Shown in pieces: positions 41,214 to 47,931 of a DNA stretch of 64,000 nt (position 1 is its first letter; each line of letters begins with the position of its first letter). The notes under the pieces were generated by a model that did no database searches, was not told the DNA's origin, and saw nothing but the letters and a program-made list of their open reading frames with translations. Both the position numbers and the translations under genes were made by a program. Source of the DNA: Gemmatimonadota bacterium (GTDB taxonomy: Bacteria; Gemmatimonadota; Gemmatimonadetes; Gemmatimonadales; Gemmatimonadaceae); the NCBI GenBank assembly GCA_016704465.1, contig JADJAD010000004.1, positions 620,001-684,000 on the forward strand. Reading direction: 5' to 3'.

Positions 41214-41269
41214 GCCACCTCGATCAATCTGGCCGACGGCTACCTCCACCTGCGTCTCGAGTCGACCCC

Positions 41270-41995
41270 ATGCGTCTTGCACGTACCCTCCTCGCAGTCT
41301 TGGCGATCGCCGGATCGGCGGCTCCAGCCTCAGCGCTGCAGCTCCCCGGCAAGCCTGTTCCGGCTTGGCGACTCAAGAACCTGAAGTTCCAGACGAAGGC
41401 CCCGACTCCGGCGGTCACCGCGTTCGGCTACTACGTCGGACCGTTCACCGGAACGGTGCTGTCCGACCCTACGCGCCCGACGATCAACCTCTTCTGCGTC
41501 GACGTGCTGAACAGCATCAAGTTCGGCCAGACGTGGACGGGGGCCTTCACCCGCCTGACTTCGGGCGACTTCAGCGCCACCCGCCACGGGATCAGCGCCA
41601 AGTCGTCCTACGAAAAGGCGGCCTACCTGGCGTCCCAGTACCGCGCCCAGGGGGTGCAGACGTCGCAGTGGGGCGGGATTCAGACCGCGGTGTGGAACCT
41701 GCTCAACCCGGGCAATCCGAACGGCGGGACGAACCCGACGGCAAACAGCTCCGAGGCATACTGGCTGGCACAGGCCGACTCGTGGTACCTTGGCGGGGGC
41801 GCCCGGAACTTCGACTTCTCCCGCTGGTCGATCGTGACGGATGTTGACGGGGCGGGAGTCGTCTCCGGTCGCGGGACGCAAGAGTTCCTGACCGACACGA
41901 CCGCGACCCCCGAACCGGAGACGTGGATCCTGATGGGCACGGGCATTATGCTGATCTTCGGAGTCGCGATTGCCAAGGGCGCGATTCGAGTGTAG
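41270..41995 (+). CDS. PEP-CTERM sorted secreted protein
   Basis: A protein of 241 residues from the ATG at 41270, which gives a signal peptide (LARTLLAVLAIAGSAAPASA); the longer frame to 41051 has no support. The C-terminus has the exosortase sorting signal: TPEPETWILMGTG, a hydrophobic helix (IMLIFGVAIA) and a short basic end (KGAIRV). The middle is Ser/Thr/Tyr/Trp-rich (SSYEKAAYLASQYRAQGV, QWGGIQTAVWNLL), like thioester-domain or matrix proteins. It would be cleaved and anchored by an exosortase, none of which is in the window. A sigma-54-type promoter and a leader hairpin precede it and a perfect terminator follows. Confidence 0.88.
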   Translation: MRLARTLLAVLAIAGSAAPASALQLPGKPVPAWRLKNLKFQTKAPTPAVTAFGYYVGPFTGTVLSDPTRPTINLFCVDVLNSIKFGQTWTGAFTRLTSGDFSATRHGISAKSSYEKAAYLASQYRAQGVQTSQWGGIQTAVWNLLNPGNPNGGTNPTANSSEAYWLAQADSWYLGGGARNFDFSRWSIVTDVDGAGVVSGRGTQEFLTDTTATPEPETWILMGTGIMLIFGVAIAKGAIRV

Positions 41996-42049
41996 GGTGT
42001 TCGACGACAATCGATGGTAATGCCGCGTCACCCCTTCGACGCGGAGTGG

Positions 42050-42085
42050 AAAAGTGGGCTGGGTCCCGGAACCCAGCCCACTTTT
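42050..42085. terminator. Perfect bidirectional intrinsic terminator
   Basis: The arms aaaagtgggctgggt (42050-42064) and acccagcccactttt (42071-42085) pair perfectly over 15 bp with a six-base loop, with A and T runs at the ends suitable for either strand. It ends the PEP-CTERM transcript. Confidence 0.9.
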
Positions 42086-42164
42086 CGTTCCGTCCGCTGA
42101 CACGTATCGTGACGGGCACCACGCGCAGTCGTCGCTCGCGGTACCTCGTCCCCCTACGACCTCC

Positions 42165-42667
42165 ATGAGCCACAAGCACACCGAGGGCCCCGAGGCCCTC
42201 ATGCCACCGCTGTACTTCGTCGCCCTCCTCCTCGTAGCGACGCCCCTGATGGACTTCGTCACGAGCATCCTCCCGCTGCGCACGGGAGATATCGAGTGGC
42301 GCTTCGCGTCCGTCGGGCTGCTGTCCGGGTTCCTGCTCACGCCGCTGCTCGGCGTCGCCCTCGCGATGGGCGTCGCACACATCGCCACGCACCGGCGCTT
42401 CCAGCGCGTGATGGCGGTGCTCAACCTCGCCATCGCCGCGATATTTGTCGTTTTGCTGCTGTTCTTCCTCCTGACATCTTCCAGCTGCGGAGCGCGGTGG
42501 AGCCGGAGGCGGCCGAGGCGTTTGCCGGTGCGGCGAGCAAGGCGGTCATCAAGCACGCCTCGTTCATTGTTGCACTCGGGATGCTGGGTTGGGGAGGACT
42601 CCGAGTGTCGCGGTGGTCGGTCCCCGAACCGCGACGCAAACAGGCCGCAGTCATCGTGGGAGGGTGA
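42165..42667 (+). pseudogene. Small membrane protein gene with a single-base frameshift
   Basis: The first frame (from ATG 42165) encodes three membrane helices (PLYFVALLLVATPLMDFV, LLSGFLLTPLLGVALAMGV, LNLAIAAIFVVLLLFFLL). It then turns into Arg/Ser-rich noise at about 42471. The other frame, entered there, continues sensibly as DIFQLRSAVEPEAAEAFAGA, then a fourth helix (ASFIVALGMLGWGGLRV), and stops at 42667. Adding one base near 42470 restores a 168-codon protein. This may be a sequencing error or a real lesion. The function is unknown. Confidence 0.7.
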
Positions 42668-42769
42668 GACACCCGTCCGCCTGATCGTTGGCGACTCGGT
42701 GCGGCTCAGCCGTTCACGGGCCGTCCGGGGGCGTCGGCGGCGCGGGACGATCCGTTCACCCCTTCCCGC

Positions 42770-42798
42770 TTGTTCGGACGCGGGTCGGCTACCATACT
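42770..42798 (+). promoter_or_regulatory. Sigma-70-type promoter for the TonB-like gene
   Basis: TTGTTC at 42770-42775 and CATACT at 42793-42798 are separated by 17 bp. They lie 77 bp upstream of the ATG at 42875 in a locally A/T-richer patch. Confidence 0.5.
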
Positions 42799-42874
42799 GG
42801 GTAATAGGGTGTACGCAGTAAAGTACGCGCAGCCGGCCTCAGAGCCGACCGCTGTCACTAGCGGAGGTCCCCCC

Positions 42875-43600
42875 ATGCTCTTTCGACGACTGGTCGAAAA
42901 GAACGCGCGCGGCACCCTGCTCATCACGATCGAAGGATACGCGGTGAGCATTCTGGCGCACGCGGTGATCATCGTTCCGGTGGTGATCGTCTCGCAGCAG
43001 GCTGGCACGTCCCGCCTCGCGGAGTCGTTCACGCCGGTCGAGTATTTCATGCCGCGTGACCGCATACTCGGGTCCAAGCCCAAGCAGGAGCGCATCACGT
43101 TCGTCTCCACCGAGTCACAGGGTGGCGGCGGTGAACCGGCCCCCGATCCGGCATCGCTCCGTCCGGCCGAGCCACCGGCCGATCCGGGACCGGGACTGAC
43201 CGAAATGAGCAGCGAGCTGTCGGAGGAGGAGGCCCCTAGCGCGGACGCGACCGGCGACACGGTCATGACGGTGCTGGAGGTTGACTCGGCGGCTGCGCGT
43301 TACGACGACAGCGCGGCACCCCCATATCCCCCGACGATGCTCGAGAAGAAGATCGAGGGGTCGGTCGGCATTCAGTACGTGGTGGATACCACGGGACACG
43401 CCGACACCACGAGCATCATCGTCCTGACTACGACGCACGAGGCGTTTGCCACGTCCGTGAAGAACACGCTGCCGCTGATGCAGTTCCGCCCGGCGATCAT
43501 GAACGGACGCAAGGTGCGCCAACTCGTGCAGCAGATGTTCGCGTTCCGCATCGACACGACGCAGTACGCGCAGCAGCAGAAGAAGCGCGAGAAGCCCTGA
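42875..43600 (+). CDS. TonB-family energy transducer-like protein
   Basis: A protein of 241 residues from the ATG at 42875, fixed by GGAGG seven bases upstream. One membrane helix near the N-terminus (AVSILAHAVIIVPVVIVSQ) is followed by a Pro/Glu/Ala-rich periplasmic linker. The C-terminal domain (YPPTMLEKKIEGSVGIQYVV, then LTTTHEAFATSVKNTLPLMQFRPA and RKVRQLVQQMFAF) is a TonB_C fold. In the usual system it would pass proton-motive energy to outer-membrane receptors together with ExbB/ExbD, which are not in the window. Orphan TonB-like proteins are also used in regulation or envelope stress. Confidence 0.85.
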   Translation: MLFRRLVEKNARGTLLITIEGYAVSILAHAVIIVPVVIVSQQAGTSRLAESFTPVEYFMPRDRILGSKPKQERITFVSTESQGGGGEPAPDPASLRPAEPPADPGPGLTEMSSELSEEEAPSADATGDTVMTVLEVDSAAARYDDSAAPPYPPTMLEKKIEGSVGIQYVVDTTGHADTTSIIVLTTTHEAFATSVKNTLPLMQFRPAIMNGRKVRQLVQQMFAFRIDTTQYAQQQKKREKP

Positions 43601-43685
43601 GTCGGCCACGGGCCGGGCACGGACGCTGCGCCCGCGCCTCTGTTCCGTCGAGCGCGAACAGTCGAGCGCGAGCAGCCGAGCGACC

Positions 43686-44867
43686 TCAGCGCGCGCCGAG
43701 CGTCATGAGGGCGCGGTAGGTTGGCCAGCCGTCGCCGCGCCACCTCGCCACGAAATCGTCGAGCGGTTGCAGGAGTTGCACACTCGCGAAGCCGGGCACG
43801 GCCAGCGGGTGTACATCGCCAAAGTTGCGCGCGAAGTAGCTCCGGATGATGACCGATCGCTCGTCGCGCGGAAGGGCTGCGACGTTTCGGGCAAACGCCG
43901 CGAAGCCGGCGTCGCCCCAGAGGTAGAACTCGACGTTGGACGTGTAGAATCCCGACACCTTCTCCTGCGCCGTCGTCAGCTCGCGGGCAATGCCGGGAAG
44001 TGTGTGCGTCCCGGCGAGGTTCCCGACCAGCGGGATGATGCGGTTCGCGTCATGCAGCTCCTTCACGAACCGCCAGTCCTCTTCCCGTGCCAGGTACGAA
44101 CGCTGCTGTCGCTCGGTGTCGCGGGCGACGATGAGGTCGCGAAGCGTCGGGTAGTCATCGCGCGGTCGCCGACCGAACGAGGTGAAGCGCAGGGAGAGAC
44201 CGAGGCGCGCGAATTCGCCGTGAAAGCGCCGCAGCGTGGCACGGTCCTCCGCCGACAGCGGAACGCCGGTGGCCACCGCCTGCTGGACGATGGCGTCCTG
44301 GGTCTGCCGGACAAGCGCGTCGTCGCGCGGGGCGCCATCGACGTAGCGCACGATGTCGTCGATGGCGCGGGAGCTCCATGCCGCCGGATCGGGCGGCAGC
44401 CGCCGCCCTAACCAGAGGCAGAGAAACTCCACGCGACTCGACGCGCGCGCAAAGAGCGCCTTGAACATCAGGTGCTGCACGAGATTGTCGCGCCGCACGT
44501 CGACGAGGTAGGCGATGCGCGGCCGAATGGCGGCGATGTACGAGTAGCTCTGGTCCGGCCCGACGCCGATGTAGGCCCCGCCCTGCACACCGAGTGCGCG
44601 CATCCGGGGAATCACGTGCAGGTACGACGACTCGTTCGAGATCAGGTTGTCGGTGTCGAAGTAGCCGGCCGGTTCGGACAGGCGGGCCACCGTGGCCGCG
44701 AACGCGGCGGCGGAGATGGGTGGCGCCTTGAGTGCCTGGAGCTGCGTCCGGGCCGGTGACGCCAGGGTGCGCTGGGCACCAGCGGGGACTGCGGCCGCGG
44801 CCAGGGCCACCGCCCCCACCATGATGGTGGCGACTACCCGATTGTCCCAGAGGCGTCGCGCCCCCAT
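43686..44867 (-). CDS. LIC_10091-type secreted protein (possible methyltransferase-fold)
   Basis: A protein of 393 residues from the ATG at 44867, which gives a signal peptide (VATIMVGAVALAAAAVPAGA). Conserved-looking blocks are FDTDNLISNESSYLHVIP, GGAYIGVGPDQSYSYIAAIR, YLVDVRRDNLVQHLMFKALF, PLVGNLAGTHTLP and FYTSNVEFYLW. The GVGPDQSYSYIA/LVDVRRDN pair resembles a nucleotide-binding Rossmann-like core. It matches from memory the uncharacterised family named after Leptospira LIC_10091. Its activity is unknown. It is divergent from the GlcD-like oxidase, with only nine bases between the two starts, so the promoters must lie inside the neighbouring genes. Confidence 0.7.
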   Translation of the reverse strand: MGARRLWDNRVVATIMVGAVALAAAAVPAGAQRTLASPARTQLQALKAPPISAAAFAATVARLSEPAGYFDTDNLISNESSYLHVIPRMRALGVQGGAYIGVGPDQSYSYIAAIRPRIAYLVDVRRDNLVQHLMFKALFARASSRVEFLCLWLGRRLPPDPAAWSSRAIDDIVRYVDGAPRDDALVRQTQDAIVQQAVATGVPLSAEDRATLRRFHGEFARLGLSLRFTSFGRRPRDDYPTLRDLIVARDTERQQRSYLAREEDWRFVKELHDANRIIPLVGNLAGTHTLPGIARELTTAQEKVSGFYTSNVEFYLWGDAGFAAFARNVAALPRDERSVIIRSYFARNFGDVHPLAVPGFASVQLLQPLDDFVARWRGDGWPTYRALMTLGAR

Positions 44868-44876
44868 TGTCCCGGT

Positions 44877-47324
44877 ATGTCGTCTTCCTTCGTGCATGCT
44901 CCGCCTCCGCTCCACGGCGACTTCCGCACCGACGACGCGGCGTGCGCCGTGTACGCGGAGAGCGCCGGTGTCATGCGCCGGATGCCGCGAGCCGTCGCGG
45001 TGCCGGCCGACCTCGACGACGTGCGCGCCCTGGTACGCTGGGCGAACGCGGGGCGCCTTCCGCTGGTGCCCCGTGGGAGCGGGAGCAGCATGGCGGGAGG
45101 AGCCGTGGGTGACGGCGTCGTGCTCGACCTCTCGCGACTGTCCACGCTCTCGCCAGTAGATAACACGGCACGCACCGTGTGGGCAGGCGCGGGCGTGCTG
45201 CGGCGCCAGGTGGAGCATGCCGCCAACGCCGTGGGGCTGCGCTTTCCCGTGGACCCCTCGAGCGGGACGTTCGCCACCATCGGCGGGATGACGGCGACGA
45301 ACGCGGCGGGGCCGCGCACGCTGGCCCACGGAGCGATGCGGCGCTGGGTCGAGGCCGTCGACTGCATCTTCGCCGATGGCAGTCACGCAACGATCCGCCG
45401 CGGCGCCCCACTCCCGCCGGGGGTGGCGGCGCTCGACCGCTGGCTCGACGCGCGCGACGCCATGCGCCGGGATGCCGCCGCACTCCCGCCGTCCGCCGTG
45501 CGCAAGGAATCGTCGGGGTACGGCGTGCATGACTACGCGGCCAGCGGCGACCTGGTCGACCTGCTGGTCGGGAGCGAGGGGACGCTGGCGCTCCTGGTGG
45601 GCGTGCAGTTGCGCCTGGCGGAGATCCCCGCGGCGACGGCGAGCCTGCTCGTCGGCTGGCCGTCGCTCGACCTCGCGGTCGAGGGAGCGGCGCTCGCTCG
45701 CACCGCCGGCGCGTCGGCGTGCGAGCTGCTCGACCGCACCTTTCTCGACGTGGCCCGCGACGGGGGCGCCGTCCCCGTGCCTAACGACACGGAGTGTGTG
45801 CTGCTGGTCGAGCTGGAGGGCGATGCCACGGTTGGCGCGCACGCCCGGTCGCTGGGCGCCGCCTGCCAGTCACTGGGCGCGAGCACCGTGCTCATGGGGC
45901 TGGACGCCGAGTCCGAGGAGACGCTGTGGGCGCTCCGCCAAGCCGCGAGCCCGATCCTGTCGCGCCTCGACCCGCATCTCAGGTCGATGCAGCTGGTCGA
46001 GGACGGCTGCGTCCCGCCCGATCGACTCGGCGACTACGTGCGCGGCGTGCGGCGGGCACTCGACGTCGCCAGATTCCGCGGGGTCGTCTTCGGCCACGCC
46101 GGCGACGCGCATGTGCACGTCAACGCGCTCGTGGATGTACGGGAAACGGACTGGCGCGCACGCGTGCGGCAGCTGTTCGACGACGTCGTGGCCCTCACCG
46201 CGGCGCTCGGCGGCACCCTGGCCGGCGAGCACGGCGATGGAAGGTTGCGCACCCCATCGCTCGCACAGACCTGGTCACCAGAAGCCCGCGCACTCTTCGC
46301 GCACATCAAGCACTGCTTCGATCCCGAGGGAATCCTCAACCCCGGCGTCATTGTCCCCACCGATGCCATGGACGACCCCCTCTCCAACAACAAGTACGAC
46401 CCCGCCCTCCCCCTCCCCCCCGCCCCCGCCCGCCGAGTGCTGGACCGCGTCGAGCGCGCACGCGCCTACGACCGCAACCCTCTAGAGATGCTCGAAACCC
46501 ACGAATCGCTTACCTCCCGCCCCCCGCCCCCCGTCCCCCGTCCCCCGTCCCATGTTCTTCTACGAACCCCGCGTCACCGTCCTCGCGCGCCCCGCCTTCG
46601 TCGAACCGGAACACCTGCCGGTGCAGTGGATGGGCGACTCGACCGATGGCGAGCGCCTCGCGGAGTTCGCCGGACGGCTGTGCTACATGAGCCAGCGCAA
46701 CCCGGCCAAGCGCTCCACGCGCGAGTACCTGGAGAACATCCTCAAGCAGGGACATGGCAGTGTGCTCGAACATGCCAACTACTCTTTGCTGCTCGAGGGG
46801 ATCTCCCGCTCGCTCACGCACGAACTGGTGCGGCACCGGGCCGGCTTCGCTTACTCGCAGCTCAGCCAGCGCTACGTGGACGAGTCGGAGGCGGCCTTTG
46901 TCGTGCCGCCGGCCATCATCGGCGACACCGCGCTCGAGGAGGCCTGGAAGCGCCAGGTCGAATCGGCCCAGCATGCCTACGTGGCACTGGTCGATGCCCT
47001 GATGGAGCGCTACGCCTGGGTCGGCGACAAGGTGCACCGTCGCAAGATGGCCCGCGAAGCGGGCCGCGGCGTCCTCCCCAACTCCACCGAGACCAAGATC
47101 GTCGTCACCGCCAACGTCCGCGCCTGGCGCACGATGCTCGAGCTGCGGTGCGGCGAAGGGGCCGAGCAGGAAATCCGGCGCATGGGGCTCCAGGTGCTGC
47201 GCGTCTTGCAGGTCGAGATCCCGGCCTTCTTCGCCGACTTCGAGATCTATCTCGCCGACGATCGCCGCGAAGCGGCGCGCCCGGGGTTTCACAAGGTGTA
47301 ACGAACCGAGGCAGGGAAACATGA
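44877..47324 (+). CDS. GlcD-like FAD-linked oxidase; frame continues without stop through thyX
   Basis: The family region covers about residues 1-545 (to about 46510). The FAD-binding (PCMH) domain has LPLVPRGSGSSMAGGAV and PSSGTFATIGGMTATNAAGP; a flavin-oxidase C-terminal domain ends in HCFDPEGILNPGVIVP. It would oxidise a 2-hydroxy acid such as glycolate or D-lactate. A normal protein would stop near MLETHESLT. Here the frame passes through the CCCCCGT heptamer repeat and then, out of phase, the whole of thyX, ending at 47324 with Arg-rich sequence. The true stop was probably shifted out of phase by a change in the heptamer copy number, or by an error in the C run. Confidence 0.75.
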   Translation: MSSSFVHAPPPLHGDFRTDDAACAVYAESAGVMRRMPRAVAVPADLDDVRALVRWANAGRLPLVPRGSGSSMAGGAVGDGVVLDLSRLSTLSPVDNTARTVWAGAGVLRRQVEHAANAVGLRFPVDPSSGTFATIGGMTATNAAGPRTLAHGAMRRWVEAVDCIFADGSHATIRRGAPLPPGVAALDRWLDARDAMRRDAAALPPSAVRKESSGYGVHDYAASGDLVDLLVGSEGTLALLVGVQLRLAEIPAATASLLVGWPSLDLAVEGAALARTAGASACELLDRTFLDVARDGGAVPVPNDTECVLLVELEGDATVGAHARSLGAACQSLGASTVLMGLDAESEETLWALRQAASPILSRLDPHLRSMQLVEDGCVPPDRLGDYVRGVRRALDVARFRGVVFGHAGDAHVHVNALVDVRETDWRARVRQLFDDVVALTAALGGTLAGEHGDGRLRTPSLAQTWSPEARALFAHIKHCFDPEGILNPGVIVPTDAMDDPLSNNKYDPALPLPPAPARRVLDRVERARAYDRNPLEMLETHESLTSRPPPPVPRPPSHVLLRTPRHRPRAPRLRRTGTPAGAVDGRLDRWRAPRGVRRTAVLHEPAQPGQALHARVPGEHPQAGTWQCARTCQLLFAARGDLPLAHARTGAAPGRLRLLAAQPALRGRVGGGLCRAAGHHRRHRARGGLEAPGRIGPACLRGTGRCPDGALRLGRRQGAPSQDGPRSGPRRPPQLHRDQDRRHRQRPRLAHDARAAVRRRGRAGNPAHGAPGAARLAGRDPGLLRRLRDLSRRRSPRSGAPGVSQGVTNRGRET
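46528..46548. repeat. Heptanucleotide repeat CCCCCGT, three copies, spanning the oxidase end
   Basis: Three exact copies, preceded by further C-rich sequence, end three bases before the thyX ATG. The heptamer is the reverse complement of the one after the MATE gene. Each copy moves the reading frame of the upstream oxidase by one base and also changes the spacing in front of thyX. Confidence 0.9.
46552..47301 (+). CDS. thyX: Flavin-dependent thymidylate synthase ThyX
   Basis: A protein of 249 residues. It converts dUMP to dTMP with FAD, NADPH and methylenetetrahydrofolate. The ThyX motif is RHRAGFAYSQLSQRY (about residues 95-110), one residue longer than in enzymes such as the Mycobacterium type (RHRHFSYSQLSQRY). 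Other blocks are QGHGSVLEHANYSLLLEGIS, GRGVLPNSTETKIVVTANVR and EGAEQEIRRMGLQVL. No thyA is in the window. The ATG directly follows the C-rich heptamer repeat, so no Shine-Dalgarno is possible on its near side. Confidence 0.95.
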   Translation: MFFYEPRVTVLARPAFVEPEHLPVQWMGDSTDGERLAEFAGRLCYMSQRNPAKRSTREYLENILKQGHGSVLEHANYSLLLEGISRSLTHELVRHRAGFAYSQLSQRYVDESEAAFVVPPAIIGDTALEEAWKRQVESAQHAYVALVDALMERYAWVGDKVHRRKMAREAGRGVLPNSTETKIVVTANVRAWRTMLELRCGEGAEQEIRRMGLQVLRVLQVEIPAFFADFEIYLADDRREAARPGFHKV

Positions 47325-47746
47325 CCCAGCTCCTCGAGTGGCGTTCGTGGTGCGCGGCCACCGTGCTCGTGGCGGGCATGGCCTGCGCCGGCGGTGGAGG
47401 GCGGAGCGGAGCAGGAGGCATACGCTCCGACGTGATCTATCGCAATGAGATCGGGAAGACGAGCGCCGTGAATGCGTACGACGCCGTGCGGCGGCTTCGC
47501 CCGGCCTTCCTGACCGGGCGCGGCCCGAGCACCCTGCTGCGCGCCAGTCAGAGCACCAGCGCTCCCGTGGTGTACCTCGACAATCAGCGCTTCGGCGCCG
47601 CAGAGTCGCTGCGGGACATCCCGGTCGATGGTATCGTCGAGATCCGCTTCCTCACCGCCGCGCAGGCGCAAGTGCGCTGGGGGATGAACCATCCGGCGGG
47701 GGTGATCCTGGTCATCACCGGGAGCGCGAGGGGAACGAGCCCGTAG
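47321..47746 (+). CDS. Lipoprotein with a plug-like domain
   Basis: A protein of 141 residues; CAGGGAAAC precedes the ATG. The signal peptide ends in a lipobox (ATVLVAGMAC). The mature part (AVNAYDAVRRLRPAFLTGRG, then VVYLDNQRFGAAESLRDIPV, then VEIRFLTAAQAQVRWGMNHP) follows the pattern of TonB-receptor plug domains reduced to about 90 residues. It is thus a second plug-only protein in this window, besides the one at 25898-27439. A possible role is periplasmic protein-protein contact (inference). Its start lies just inside the read-through end of the oxidase frame. Confidence 0.72.
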   Translation: MTQLLEWRSWCAATVLVAGMACAGGGGRSGAGGIRSDVIYRNEIGKTSAVNAYDAVRRLRPAFLTGRGPSTLLRASQSTSAPVVYLDNQRFGAAESLRDIPVDGIVEIRFLTAAQAQVRWGMNHPAGVILVITGSARGTSP

Positions 47747-47931
47747 TCGGCCGATCAGGGCAGCGCCACAGCACGCCGCAGACCCGCCCCCCCTTGTCTA
47801 CGATCGATCGGAACATTCCGGTCGGCGCATGGGTGGTAGGCTGGTCCCGAGTGTCCACTTCACCTCCCGCGGCCGCTCGGCCACTTTCAGTGCGGTCCTG
47901 TTCGATCACGAGGTGCGGAGGAGTCCCATAA

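Larger units (their letters stand above)
40652..41269. other. Intergenic region of about 620 bp with terminator, sigma-54-like promoter and leader hairpin
   Basis: No credible coding frame is present. From left to right it holds a terminator hairpin (40737-40774), a small dyad (aacgtcg/cgacgtt near 40915-40937), a sigma-54-type promoter (41121-41135) and a long leader hairpin (41149-41213), the last two directed at the PEP-CTERM gene. Confidence 0.6.
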
